Notes under the pieces: model-generated
Told to the model about the DNA's origin: nothing
Database searches by the model: none
The model's input: only the letters and a program-made list of their open reading frames with translations
Part shown: piece by piece, positions 25,916-33,039 of the stretch
Layout of the letters: every line of letters begins with the position of its first letter
Numbering within the stretch: position 1 is the stretch's first letter
Translations under genes and position numbers: made by a program
Assembly (NCBI GenBank): GCA_035504075.1
Contig: DATJSO010000051.1
Coordinates: 1-33,039 of the forward strand
Direction: 5' to 3'
DNA length: 33,039 nucleotides
From: DATARH01 sp035504075
GTDB lineage: Bacteria; Pseudomonadota; Alphaproteobacteria; ATCC43930; CGMCC-115725

Positions 25916-26890
25916 ATGAATACCGCGCTGGTGTGCGGAGCAGGGGGATTCATCGGCAGCCATCTGGTCAAGAGGCTGAAAGCTGACGGTTATTTTGTAC
26001 GCGGCGTCGATTTGAAATTTCCCGAATTTTCCGATACGGTGGCGGACGATTTCGTCGTCGGAGATCTGCGCGATGCGTATTTCTGCCGCCAGGTGATCGA
26101 TCGTCGGTTTGACGAGGTCTACCAGCTGGCGGCAGATATGGGCGGCGCGGGATACATATTCATCGGCGATAACGACGCCAACGTCATGCACAACTCGGTC
26201 ACGATCAACGCCAATGTTCTGGACGCCTGTTACAAGCGGGCGATCAAGCGCATCTTCTATTCTTCGTCGGCCTGCATGTACCCCGCTTATAATCAAGAGG
26301 ATCCAAATAATCCGAATTGCGAGGAAATCTCGGCCTATCCGGCGGCCCCCGACAGCGAATACGGCTGGGAAAAGCTGTTCAGCGAGCGGCTTTATTTCGC
26401 CTATCAGCGCTGCCACGGCATGCAGGTGCGGGTCGCCCGGTATCACAACATCTTCGGACCGGAGGGCACCTGGACCGGTGGCCGCGAGAAGGCGCCGGCC
26501 GCGCTGTGCCGCAAGGTCGCCGCCTCGACCGACGGCACGATCGAGATCTGGGGCGACGGACAGCAGACCCGCTCGTTCCTCTTCATCGCCGAATGCATCG
26601 AAGGGACGGTGCGGTTGATGCGCTCGGATTTTTCCGGACCCGTCAACATCGGCTCGGAAGAGATGGTAACAATCGACCGGTTGGCGGATCTCGTCATGGA
26701 GATTGCCAGCAAGCCGCTCGACAAGCGGCATATTCCCGGTCCGCTCGGGGTTCGCGGCCGCAACTCGGACAATCGGCTGATCCGGTCGCGCCTCGATTGG
26801 GCGCCGGCCCAGCCGCTCAAGGCCGGCCTCGTGCCGACCTATCGGTGGGTCGAGCGGCAGCTCATGTCGAACGCCAAATCCCCGGCTTGA
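25916..26890 (+). CDS. GDP-mannose 3,5-epimerase-type sugar epimerase
   Basis: An extended SDR enzyme of 324 aa. GDP-mannose 3,5-epimerase makes GDP-L-galactose (and GDP-L-gulose) from GDP-mannose; in plants it feeds ascorbate, in bacteria probably glycans. The NAD motif is GAGGFIG (8-14). Catalytic residues map one-to-one on the plant enzyme: C120 (C145), Y149 (Y174), K153 (K178) and K192 (K217), with identical spacing. Other diagnostic stretches are AADMGGAGY, HNIFGPEGTWTGGREKAPAA, GDGQQTRSF and PGPLGVRGRNSDN. The ATG at 25916 has GGGAG upstream; an ATG at 25895 is the alternative. It is flanked by two GT25-like genes, which suggests a small surface-glycan module. Reaction specificity is inferred from residues only. 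Confidence 0.9.
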   Translation: MNTALVCGAGGFIGSHLVKRLKADGYFVRGVDLKFPEFSDTVADDFVVGDLRDAYFCRQVIDRRFDEVYQLAADMGGAGYIFIGDNDANVMHNSVTINANVLDACYKRAIKRIFYSSSACMYPAYNQEDPNNPNCEEISAYPAAPDSEYGWEKLFSERLYFAYQRCHGMQVRVARYHNIFGPEGTWTGGREKAPAALCRKVAASTDGTIEIWGDGQQTRSFLFIAECIEGTVRLMRSDFSGPVNIGSEEMVTIDRLADLVMEIASKPLDKRHIPGPLGVRGRNSDNRLIRSRLDWAPAQPLKAGLVPTYRWVERQLMSNAKSPA

Positions 26891-26932
26891 AGCCGCTTGC
26901 CGGATGCGCCGCTTGACGGTCCGAAAAGACGG

Positions 26933-27712
26933 ATGAGCGAGCCGCCATCGGCGCCGGCGATGCCCGGTTACGTGATCAGCCTCGCGCGGCGCCGCGACCG
27001 TCGCGAGCGGTTCCTGCGGTGGAATGCCGGCAAGGGGTTCGACATCGCCGTCTTCGACGCCGTCGACGGACAGACGCTTGACCGGCGCGAACTGCGGCGT
27101 GCGCAGCTGATCGACGATGAAGACCTTAATTTTACCGGCGGGCATCTCGGCAATGCGCTGTCGCATCGCGCGCTGTGGCTGAAATGCGAGGAAGCGGGCC
27201 GGCCGATCCTGGTGTTCGAAGATGACGCCTTCCTGCCGGAAACCCTGTGTGATTGGATCCCCCGCATCGCGGACGAGCTGGCCCACGGTTGCGACATCCT
27301 CTACCTCGGCTACAACCGCGATGCGCTGCTCTCGGTCGGTTTCGGCGGCGGCGACTGGTGCAACATCGTGTTCGAAGGGCCAAAGGGCGCGTTTGAATAT
27401 CACGCGCGTGAACATGGCTGGTGGAGCCGGCGCAATTCGCATTGCGTGCTGGACGCCCGCCTGGTGTGGGGAATTCCGGCCTACGCCGTGTCGGCCGCCG
27501 GGGCGCGGGCGCTATTGCGGGCGTGCTTTCCGCTGTCGAACAAGCTCCCGGTGCGAATGTTCGGGTCCGGCACGGTGCTGGTGCCGTTCAGCATGGACGG
27601 GGCGATCAACGTCGCCGTGCAGCGCGGCCTGGTGAAGGCGCGGGTCGTGTTTCCGCCGGTCGTCGTCGGCCCCAACGACCTCGCTGATTCCGATACCAAC
27701 CCGCATTGCTGA
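26933..27712 (+). CDS. Glycosyltransferase family 25 (LPS biosynthesis type)
   Basis: A 259-aa protein with clear GT25 features: GYVISLARRRDRRERFL near the N-terminus, GGHLGNALSHRALWLKC (about 68-84), ILVFEDDAFLPE with the metal-binding EDD, DILYLGYN and, later, WGIPAYAVSAAGARALL. Such enzymes add hexoses to LPS core or other glycans at the cytoplasmic face. The ATG at 26933 is used; an ATG at 26960 would still retain the whole domain. It lies 42 nt after the epimerase gene in the same direction, probably one transcript. It could use GDP-L-galactose made by that enzyme as donor, although GT25 members usually use UDP-sugars. Confidence 0.85.
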   Translation: MSEPPSAPAMPGYVISLARRRDRRERFLRWNAGKGFDIAVFDAVDGQTLDRRELRRAQLIDDEDLNFTGGHLGNALSHRALWLKCEEAGRPILVFEDDAFLPETLCDWIPRIADELAHGCDILYLGYNRDALLSVGFGGGDWCNIVFEGPKGAFEYHAREHGWWSRRNSHCVLDARLVWGIPAYAVSAAGARALLRACFPLSNKLPVRMFGSGTVLVPFSMDGAINVAVQRGLVKARVVFPPVVVGPNDLADSDTNPHC

Positions 27713-27791
27713 CATCGCGTCGCGAGGCTGGGAAGCGGCCGCGATCCGCGCCATCATGGCGGCGGATCGGAGCGGCGAAGGTGCGCGGACC

Positions 27792-28544
27792 ATGAGAATC
27801 GAGCTTGCCGGAAAACGCGGTCTGGTGACTGGCGGCAGCCGCGGCATCGGCCGGGCGATCGCATTGGGCCTGGCGGAAGCCGGCGCGGCCGTGTCGATCT
27901 GCGCGCGCGGCGCCGACGGCCTGGCGCAGGCGCGCGACGAGATCGCGGCGTTTGGCGTCGCCGCGCATGCCGCGGCGTGCGATGTCGCCGATGCCGCCGC
28001 GCTTGCCGCCTATGTCGATGCCGCCGCCGCCGCGCTCGGGGGCATCGACATCCTCGTATGCAACGCGTCCGGTTTCGGCACGAGCCACGACGAAGTGGGC
28101 TGGCAGACGAGCATCGATGTCGATCTGCTCGGCACGGTGCGGGCAATCCGCGCCGCCGTGCCCTATCTCGAGCAGAGCGGCGCCGGCGCCATCGTCAACA
28201 TCTCGTCGATTTCCGGACTCGTTGCCTCGGCACGGACGCCGCCCTACGGCGCGGTAAAGGCGGCGCTGGTCGAGTACACCCAGACCGAAGCCTCGCTGCT
28301 GGCGAAAAAAGGCATTCGCGTCAACTGCGTCGCGCCCGGCTCGATCGAGTTTCCCGGCGGCAGCTGGGCGAAGCGCAAGACCGACAACCCGCCGCTCTAC
28401 AACGCGATCCTGCGCAGCATCCCGTTCGGCCGGCTCGGCCATCCCGAGGAGGTGGCGCAGGTCGTCGTATTTCTCGCCTCGCCGCTGGCCGGCTGGGTCA
28501 CCGGCCAGACGATCTCGGTGGATGGCGGCCAGTTGCTGCGCTGA
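27792..28544 (+). CDS. SDR family oxidoreductase
   Basis: A 250-aa classical short-chain dehydrogenase/reductase. It shows the cofactor motif TGGSRGIG (13-20), CDVAD near 63-67, the catalytic S139 in NISSIS, and Y152 with K156 in PPYGAVK. VNCVAPGSIE and the C-terminal GWVTGQTISVDGG complete the fold. The usual NNAG is CNAS here, a tolerated variation. ARG after the second strand suggests NADP(H) preference. It follows the GT25 gene by 79 nt on the same strand and converges on ureA. The substrate cannot be deduced; a 3-oxoacyl or hydroxy-acid type reaction is common for such sequences. Confidence 0.92.
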   Translation: MRIELAGKRGLVTGGSRGIGRAIALGLAEAGAAVSICARGADGLAQARDEIAAFGVAAHAAACDVADAAALAAYVDAAAAALGGIDILVCNASGFGTSHDEVGWQTSIDVDLLGTVRAIRAAVPYLEQSGAGAIVNISSISGLVASARTPPYGAVKAALVEYTQTEASLLAKKGIRVNCVAPGSIEFPGGSWAKRKTDNPPLYNAILRSIPFGRLGHPEEVAQVVVFLASPLAGWVTGQTISVDGGQLLR

Positions 28545-28570
28545 TCCCGGCGTAGCTGCGAGCGGCGCGG

Positions 28571-28873
28571 TCAGCGGATCGGCTCGTGCACGCTGACGAG
28601 CTTGGTGCCGTCGGGAAATGTTGCCTCGACCTGAATTTCCGGGATCATCTCGGCAACGCCGTCCATCACCTGCGCCCGCGTCAGCACCGCCGCGCCGTCG
28701 CGCATCAGCGCGGCAACGCTCTTCCCGTCGCGTGCGCCTTCCAGCACGAAATCGGTGATCAGCGCGACCGCTTCCGGATAGTTCAGCTTGACGCCGCGCG
28801 CCAGGCGCCGCGCTGCGACCATCGCCGCCATCGCGACGAGCAGTTTGTCCTTCTCACGTGGCGTCAGGTTCAT
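28571..28873 (-). CDS. ureA: Urease subunit gamma
   Basis: UreA is the 100-aa gamma subunit that packs with UreB and UreC in the (alpha-beta-gamma)3 urease. The sequence is complete and typical: MNLTPREKDKLLVAMAAMVA, ARGVKLNYPEAVALI, then a VMDGVAEMIPEIQVEATFPDG segment and a VHEPIR end. It is 92 nt downstream of ureD. In most alphaproteobacteria ureB and ureC follow directly; here the next gene is a convergent SDR gene only 26 nt away. No ureB fragment can be seen. Function therefore depends on ureBC and ureEFG elsewhere in the genome. Confidence 0.96.
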   Translation of the reverse strand: MNLTPREKDKLLVAMAAMVAARRLARGVKLNYPEAVALITDFVLEGARDGKSVAALMRDGAAVLTRAQVMDGVAEMIPEIQVEATFPDGTKLVSVHEPIR

Positions 28874-28965
28874 CGCCGCGATCGCGCCGCCAATCGTGCC
28901 CGCCGTGGCTTATAGCCTGATCGGCGACCGCTGTCTGCGGGCACCACTCGCGGCCGTGCCGCTGT

Positions 28966-29814
28966 TCAGGTCTGCCATAGGCGCGGCAGGCGCGCTGGCA
29001 ATCCGGCCGCTTCCCGCCGCCAATGGCAGGCAAGCTCTGCAAATTCCCGACGCAGCGGCAGCGGATCGGCAGCAAGCCAGCGCGCGACGGCGAGACCACG
29101 GACCGCGGTGACGCCGCCGCGCCATCCCGCGGCGGGGGATGCCGGCTGCACGGCGCGGGCCGACATGACGAAGCGCGTTGGATCGCCGTCGGGCGGCGCC
29201 AGCAGCAGCGTTGCGCAGGCGGCGGCGCCGTCGAAGCAGGCGGGATGCGCGATCAGCGCGGCGATGTCGCCGTCCAGATGCAGCGCATCACCCCACGGCG
29301 CGCCGTCCCGCCGCACCTCCAGCTCGTCGTGCAGCAGCCCTTGCGTAAAGCGCTCGCCACGCGCCCGCCGGCCGAACACGATGATCCCGCCGCCGAGAAA
29401 ACCGGCGCCGGGCGCCAGGGCGACGGTCGTCCGGCGGCGCAGCCGCGCGCCGTCGAACAGGATCGTCTCCTGCGGCAGGTACTCCATCCAGGCGCCGGCG
29501 CCGACCGACACCGACTGGACGATTTCGGTCGTCGCGCCGGTCGAGCGGTAGATTTTCTCGGCGGCAGACGTCGTGACAAGCGCTACGGCGCCAGGATCGC
29601 TCTGCAGCGAGATTGCAATCCGGTCGCCGGCCACCATGCCGCCGGACGTCGTGATCAGCACCGCGATCGCGCCATCGCCCGGCTCCGGCGCCGGAAACAG
29701 CACGCGCAGCGGCGCGCGCTGATGGAGATGCGCCAGCCGGGTCGTGCCGGCGTCCGAGGCAAACCGGATCTCGGCGATGCCCGGGCTTGCCGCACTCGCG
29801 GCCGGTGCTGCCAA
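28966..29814 (-). CDS. ureD: Urease accessory protein UreD
   Basis: UreD (UreH) is the scaffold that binds apo-urease and recruits UreF and UreG for nickel insertion. The 282-aa product shows the family blocks: TTRLAHLHQRAPLRVLFP near residue 24, TTSGGMVAGDRI (55-66), TTSAAEKIYRS, WMEYLPQETILFDGARL and FGRRARGE. The start is TTG at 29814 with GCGAGG upstream; no ATG lies in the first part of the frame, so the exact start is uncertain. The order ureD-ureA is standard, but the operon stops after ureA. The upstream gene, 84 nt away, encodes an unrelated ABC-type membrane protein. Confidence 0.93.
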   Translation of the reverse strand: MAAPAASAASPGIAEIRFASDAGTTRLAHLHQRAPLRVLFPAPEPGDGAIAVLITTSGGMVAGDRIAISLQSDPGAVALVTTSAAEKIYRSTGATTEIVQSVSVGAGAWMEYLPQETILFDGARLRRRTTVALAPGAGFLGGGIIVFGRRARGERFTQGLLHDELEVRRDGAPWGDALHLDGDIAALIAHPACFDGAAACATLLLAPPDGDPTRFVMSARAVQPASPAAGWRGGVTAVRGLAVARWLAADPLPLRREFAELACHWRREAAGLPARLPRLWQT

Positions 29815-29898
29815 GCCTCGCCCCGATCGCTGAATTCGCTTGCGAGGCGGGTCTAGCAGGCATCGCTGCCTGCGTCCACCCGAGCCTATGGCCGCCGG

Positions 29899-32640
29899 CT
29901 ACTCCGCCGCCAGTCGCGTCGGCGCGTCGGCGCCGCGCATGATCGCGGCAAAATCGCCCTGTCGCGTCAACCGGCCGTGCTCCATCAGCAGCACGTGATC
30001 GAAGCCCTGCGCGGCCTCCGGCCGCGACACGGCGGCGATAATGCAGCGTGCGGCGAATTCCTGTCGCAACGCGCCGAGAATGTGGTTCTCGGCGGCCGGA
30101 TCGAGCACCGCCGTCGCATCGTTGAGCGCCAGGAGCCGCGGCCGCTTCAGCACGGCGCGAGCGATCGCTACCTTCTGACGCTGCGCCGGCGACAGCCGCG
30201 AGCCGCCGATGCCGGCCGCATGCTCAAGGCCAACCGAGAGGACGCCGTCGCGCAAACCCAACTCGTCGAGCACCTCGCCGATCGCATTCTCGACCCGCTC
30301 GCGGGCGTCCGCCTCGCCCTGCACGATCGTGCCGAACAGGATGTTCTGCTCGACCTGCGCGGCGGCGTTGTAGCGTTCGGGATCGAAAAACTCGACGGCA
30401 CCGCGCAGCCTGTCCGGCAAGTGTTGCGCGAAGGCGCGGCGCGCTTCGACGATGCGTTGCCGGATCTTGTCGTCGAACAGGCCGAGACGGTCGCGGGCGG
30501 CCGCCAGTTGCAGCGCGAGCCCCAACAGCCTCGCCCGGTCGGGCGGCGTCAGCGCCTCGACCGAACCGCGCCCGGCACGCGCCAGGATGCGCTCGAAATC
30601 GCGCAGTTCATCGGCGCGAATGAAACCGAATTCCTCGGCAAGGCTCGGCTCCATCGTGATGCTGCCGAACAGTTCGATCATCGTTGCCGCCAGCTTGCCG
30701 CCGATCGCCAGCAGCCCGCTGTAGAGCCCGGTTTTTTCGAGCACCGACAGCAGATAGTCGTTTTCGGCCAACGCGCCGTTCGCGAAGCTTGGTCCGATCG
30801 GTGTGCCGAACAGAAGGTTCTCGGCGATCGAGGCATTGTCGTTGTAGCGCTGCGGGTCGAACCGCTCGACATGGCGCGCGAGCGCCGCGGCGCTCAACCG
30901 TTCCGCGAAGCGGCGGCGCGCCTCCAGCAACCCGGCGGCAAGTTCGGGACGGCGGCGCGGATCGAGCCGGCCGTGCAGCCCGAACAAATAGACGTCACGG
31001 TCGAAATCGACGAGGCGCAGCACCTCCAGCATCCGCCGTTCGAGTTCCTCGCTGCCGGCGGCGCCGGCCTGCGCATAATCGATCCAGTCCGCATCGACAT
31101 CGTATTGGCTGTTGCCGGAGCGGCGCGCCTCTTCGATCGCCAGGGCATGCTCGGCGTCGCTCGGACCGCCGGCCGGCGAATTCGGGCGATAGCGCAATCC
31201 CAGCAGCAGGTTGTCGCGCAGGCTCGCGGCGAACAGGTGGCTCGTCGGCCCGACATAGCCGATGAGCCGGCCGGACGCGGCAAAGCTGAGGCCGTTCAGA
31301 TCGATGCCGCCGATCTGGATGCGGCCGGTTGTCGGCAGATAGAGGCGTGCCAGCAGCTGCGGCACAAGGTTCTTGCCGCTGTTGCTGGCGCCGACCAGCG
31401 CCGCGTGCGCCGCGAGCGGCAGCGCGAAACCGACGCCGTCGAGCAGGCGGATGCCGTCGCTGTCGATCAGGCTGACGTTGGCGAAGATCATGTCCCCCGT
31501 CGGCTCCTCGATCGCCTTCGGCTCGTGCAGCAGCAACTCGACATCGAGCAGGTCCGGCACCTGGAACTGTTCGACGACCTGTTCGTACTTGATCGCGACA
31601 TCCTGTTGATTCTGGTAATAATCGAGCAGTTCTTTCCACGGTGAACTCAGATCCTTGTAAGCTGCGAGCACCGCGACGAGCGCGCCGAATGACAATTCGT
31701 GCATGATAACAAAGTAGCCACCGAGCAAATAAAAAAAGAACGGCGTCAGCTGGTTAAGAAGATTGTTGAGAAATTTGACAAAAAATTTGCGATTGTAGAT
31801 GTCGAAACGTAGGGAATAGATTGTTCCCAGGCGTTTGGCGATGTCCGCTAGCTGGTATTGCGCGGCGGCATTGGTACGGATCTCGACCTGGGCGGCGATG
31901 GCTTCGCCGATGCGATCCGACAGCGTGCGCATTTTGCGGATGCGCCGGCGGCCGAGAGCGCGGATGCGGCGCTGCATTTTCGGAATCAAGTATCCCTGCA
32001 GCGGATACAATGCGACCGCGAAGCCGCCCAGCACCGGGTTCTGGACGAACATGAAGATGAAGATCGTCAGCAGCGTGCCGCCCTGCGCGATCGGCAACGC
32101 CAGCGCATCACCGATGAAGCCGCCCACCGGCTCCAGTTCGAAGGTCAGCATCGAAATGATCTGGCCGGTTGCCGTGCGATCGAAATACGGCATCGGAAAG
32201 CGCAGCACGCGCTGAAACAGCTCGTAGCGCAGGCGGCGCAGCATCCGCTCGCCAACGCGTCCCTTGCGGATGTTCAGGTGATATTTGAACCAGCCGTTGA
32301 ACAGGACGAGGCCGAGAAAGATCAGGCACAGTGCCGCCAGATACGGCAGCTGCCCGAGCTGGACGCCGAGGAGCCGGTGCGGAAAGTGTTTGCCGCCGAT
32401 GGCGTTGTTGATGATCAGCTTCGGCAGATCGAGCGAATAATAGAGAAACGGAAACGAGATCAGCGTGGTAACGACGAGATAGATCTGCTCGCGCAAACTG
32501 TAGCGCAGAATGAAGCGGAAGATCGTCGGTTCGAGGGCGTCTGCCGCGGCCTGCGTCAGCCAGCGCGGAAACAGCGTTCGCGCGTTGCCGGCAGGCGCAC
32601 GCCCGGCAAGCATCCGACGAACCATGGATGGAGAAGCCAT
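29899..32640 (-). CDS. ABC exporter-like protein with degenerate, insertion-bearing nucleotide-binding domain
   Basis: A 913-aa protein fusing an exporter-type membrane domain (about residues 40-350, roughly six hydrophobic segments, with the FDRTATGQIIS coupling region) to a nucleotide-binding domain of about 530 residues, more than twice the usual size. Walker A is GASNSGKN (417-424), lacking the third Gly and the Ser/Thr. The signature is LSPAQ (816-820) for LSGGQ. Walker B ends in ND (840-841) for DE. The switch histidine is S872. Between the Q-loop region and the signature lies an insert of about 300 residues with two related blocks containing FDP-x-RYN and NxLFGT. ATP hydrolysis is doubtful; binding or partner-driven action is possible. 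The start ATG at 32638-32640 has GAGG close upstream. The gene's partners and substrate are unknown. Confidence 0.85.
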   Translation of the reverse strand: MASPSMVRRMLAGRAPAGNARTLFPRWLTQAAADALEPTIFRFILRYSLREQIYLVVTTLISFPFLYYSLDLPKLIINNAIGGKHFPHRLLGVQLGQLPYLAALCLIFLGLVLFNGWFKYHLNIRKGRVGERMLRRLRYELFQRVLRFPMPYFDRTATGQIISMLTFELEPVGGFIGDALALPIAQGGTLLTIFIFMFVQNPVLGGFAVALYPLQGYLIPKMQRRIRALGRRRIRKMRTLSDRIGEAIAAQVEIRTNAAAQYQLADIAKRLGTIYSLRFDIYNRKFFVKFLNNLLNQLTPFFFYLLGGYFVIMHELSFGALVAVLAAYKDLSSPWKELLDYYQNQQDVAIKYEQVVEQFQVPDLLDVELLLHEPKAIEEPTGDMIFANVSLIDSDGIRLLDGVGFALPLAAHAALVGASNSGKNLVPQLLARLYLPTTGRIQIGGIDLNGLSFAASGRLIGYVGPTSHLFAASLRDNLLLGLRYRPNSPAGGPSDAEHALAIEEARRSGNSQYDVDADWIDYAQAGAAGSEELERRMLEVLRLVDFDRDVYLFGLHGRLDPRRRPELAAGLLEARRRFAERLSAAALARHVERFDPQRYNDNASIAENLLFGTPIGPSFANGALAENDYLLSVLEKTGLYSGLLAIGGKLAATMIELFGSITMEPSLAEEFGFIRADELRDFERILARAGRGSVEALTPPDRARLLGLALQLAAARDRLGLFDDKIRQRIVEARRAFAQHLPDRLRGAVEFFDPERYNAAAQVEQNILFGTIVQGEADARERVENAIGEVLDELGLRDGVLSVGLEHAAGIGGSRLSPAQRQKVAIARAVLKRPRLLALNDATAVLDPAAENHILGALRQEFAARCIIAAVSRPEAAQGFDHVLLMEHGRLTRQGDFAAIMRGADAPTRLAAE
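30316..30447 (-). repeat. Internal protein repeat, copy 2, in the ABC gene
   Basis: Encodes residues 732-775: EARRAFAQHL, then FDPERYN and QNILFGT. It is offset by 158 residues from copy 1. The divergence (including a one-residue length difference) points to an old duplication rather than a recent DNA repeat. Confidence 0.7.
30796..30924 (-). repeat. Internal protein repeat, copy 1, in the ABC gene
   Basis: Encodes residues 573-615: EARRRFAERL, about ten variable residues, then FDPQRYN and ENLLFGT. It pairs with copy 2 at 30316-30447; 12 of 20 residues from FDP to FGT are identical. The NLLFG element resembles what normally follows the Q-loop in exporter domains. Confidence 0.7.
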
Positions 32641-32848
32641 GACCTCGCGCCGCGTTGGGTTTTCTCCAGGTAGAACGCGCGGCCGCCATTATCGGCGCTT
32701 CGGGGCGCGCCGGCGGCGCCCGACACCAAAGGCGTCGGCGGAACTCCCGCGTGTCGCGAGAGTTCTTGCGAATGCGGAGGACGATTGTTGTTGGGCGGGT
32801 TGGGCCGGAAGCATCGTCGCCCCGGGGATAGAATACTTGGAGGTCGGG

Positions 32849-33039
32849 ATGCCGGTTGACCAGCGCGTCGATACTCGCCGATTTCGCGGCTCCCTGCGCG
32901 CCATCGCGATCGGTGCGGCGGCCGCCCTCTCGCTGCTCGCCGCGCCGGTGCTCGCCGGGGCGCAGAGCCCCACCGCGGCCAAGCCCGACAACGACATCAC
33001 GAAACGGGTGCAGCAGGAGATCTCGATAAACCTGCCGAG
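32849..33039 (+). CDS. Secreted protein, 5' part only (possible BON domain)
   Basis: The gene runs off the right edge; 63 codons are visible. The ATG at 32849 has a strong GGAGGT about 6 nt upstream. The N-terminus is basic (TRRFRGSLR), followed by a hydrophobic core and a likely signal peptidase site around VLAGAQS, so the product is exported. The last visible residues, DNDITKRVQQEISINLPE, resemble the first helix of a BON domain, but too little is present to be sure. The roughly 200 bp between this gene and the divergent ABC gene contain no other frame I can support. Confidence 0.65.
   Translation, partial: MPVDQRVDTRRFRGSLRAIAIGAAAALSLLAAPVLAGAQSPTAAKPDNDITKRVQQEISINLP

Noticed and set aside
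25642..25971. N-terminal extension of the GT25-like gene by 110 codons
   Set aside because: The extension is Arg/Pro-rich without homology, and the GTG at 25641 has a ribosome binding site directly before the family N-terminus.
25826..27442. A 538-codon minus-strand frame opposite the epimerase and GT25 genes
   Set aside because: Spans two real genes and their gap on the opposite strand, with no domain; the epimerase residues are fully conserved on the plus strand.
30316..30924. Possible assembly duplication or recent tandem repeat in the ABC gene
   Set aside because: The two blocks are only about 60 percent identical over their best 20 residues and differ in length, so this is an old protein-level duplication, not a sequence artefact.
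29977..31644. A 555-codon plus-strand frame over the ABC gene
   Set aside because: Considered because the ABC ATPase motifs are degenerate, but the minus frame has a coherent membrane domain and recognisable ABC motifs, while the plus frame is low-complexity.
32689..33000. 103-codon minus-strand frame at the right end
   Set aside because: Antisense to a frame with a strong ribosome binding site and clear signal peptide; no features of its own.

Overview
This is a high-GC window with densely packed genes on both strands. It looks like chromosomal DNA from an alphaproteobacterium, perhaps of the Rhodospirillales or a related order; that placement is inferred from gene content only. The pointers are a DivL-like kinase with tyrosine in place of the phospho-accepting histidine, the gene order tsaE-amgK-murU-addB-addA, long alphaproteobacterial-type AddA and AddB, a thioredoxin-reductase-like ferredoxin-NADP+ reductase, and a TTAA-N7-TTAA CtrA-type box. 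I see no rRNA or tRNA gene, CRISPR array, transposase or phage gene.

Left part (1-8175): the end of a GlcG/HbpS-like gene, a secreted unknown protein, then a minus-strand run. That run holds an extracytoplasmic stress module (ECF sigma factor, single-span anti-sigma factor, membrane-anchored periplasmic heavy-metal-sensor-type protein), class I fumarase, an unknown 133-aa protein, aspartate dehydrogenase and the DivL-like PAS kinase. Fumarase and aspartate dehydrogenase both act around the C4-dicarboxylates.

Middle (8176-21462): an alpha/beta hydrolase, an ArsB/NhaD/SLC13-type ion transporter, hemC and a small membrane protein. These are followed by a tightly coupled five-gene minus-strand operon: tRNA t6A synthesis (TsaE), MurNAc recycling (AmgK, MurU) and double-strand-break repair (AddB, AddA). 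Three of its four junctions are 4-nt NTGA overlaps with GTG or TTG starts. A ferredoxin-NADP+ reductase is transcribed divergently from it.

Right part (21463-33039): an intergenic region with two CtrA-like boxes ahead of a possible 29-aa membrane micro-protein, an acyl-CoA dehydrogenase and a BrkB/YihY membrane protein. Next comes a small glycan region: a GT25-like gene coupled to an HExxH protein, divergent from a GDP-mannose 3,5-epimerase-type enzyme and a second GT25-like gene. An SDR oxidoreductase follows. The ureD-ureA pair comes next without the rest of the urease operon. A 913-aa ABC exporter-like protein whose ATPase motifs are all degenerate and whose nucleotide-binding domain carries repeated inserts lies beyond it. 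The window ends in the first 63 codons of a secreted protein.

The most unusual items are the degenerate ABC protein, the tyrosine DivL-like kinase together with the CtrA-type boxes, and the isolated ureDA pair. Families were recognised from sequence motifs by eye; no database search was run.
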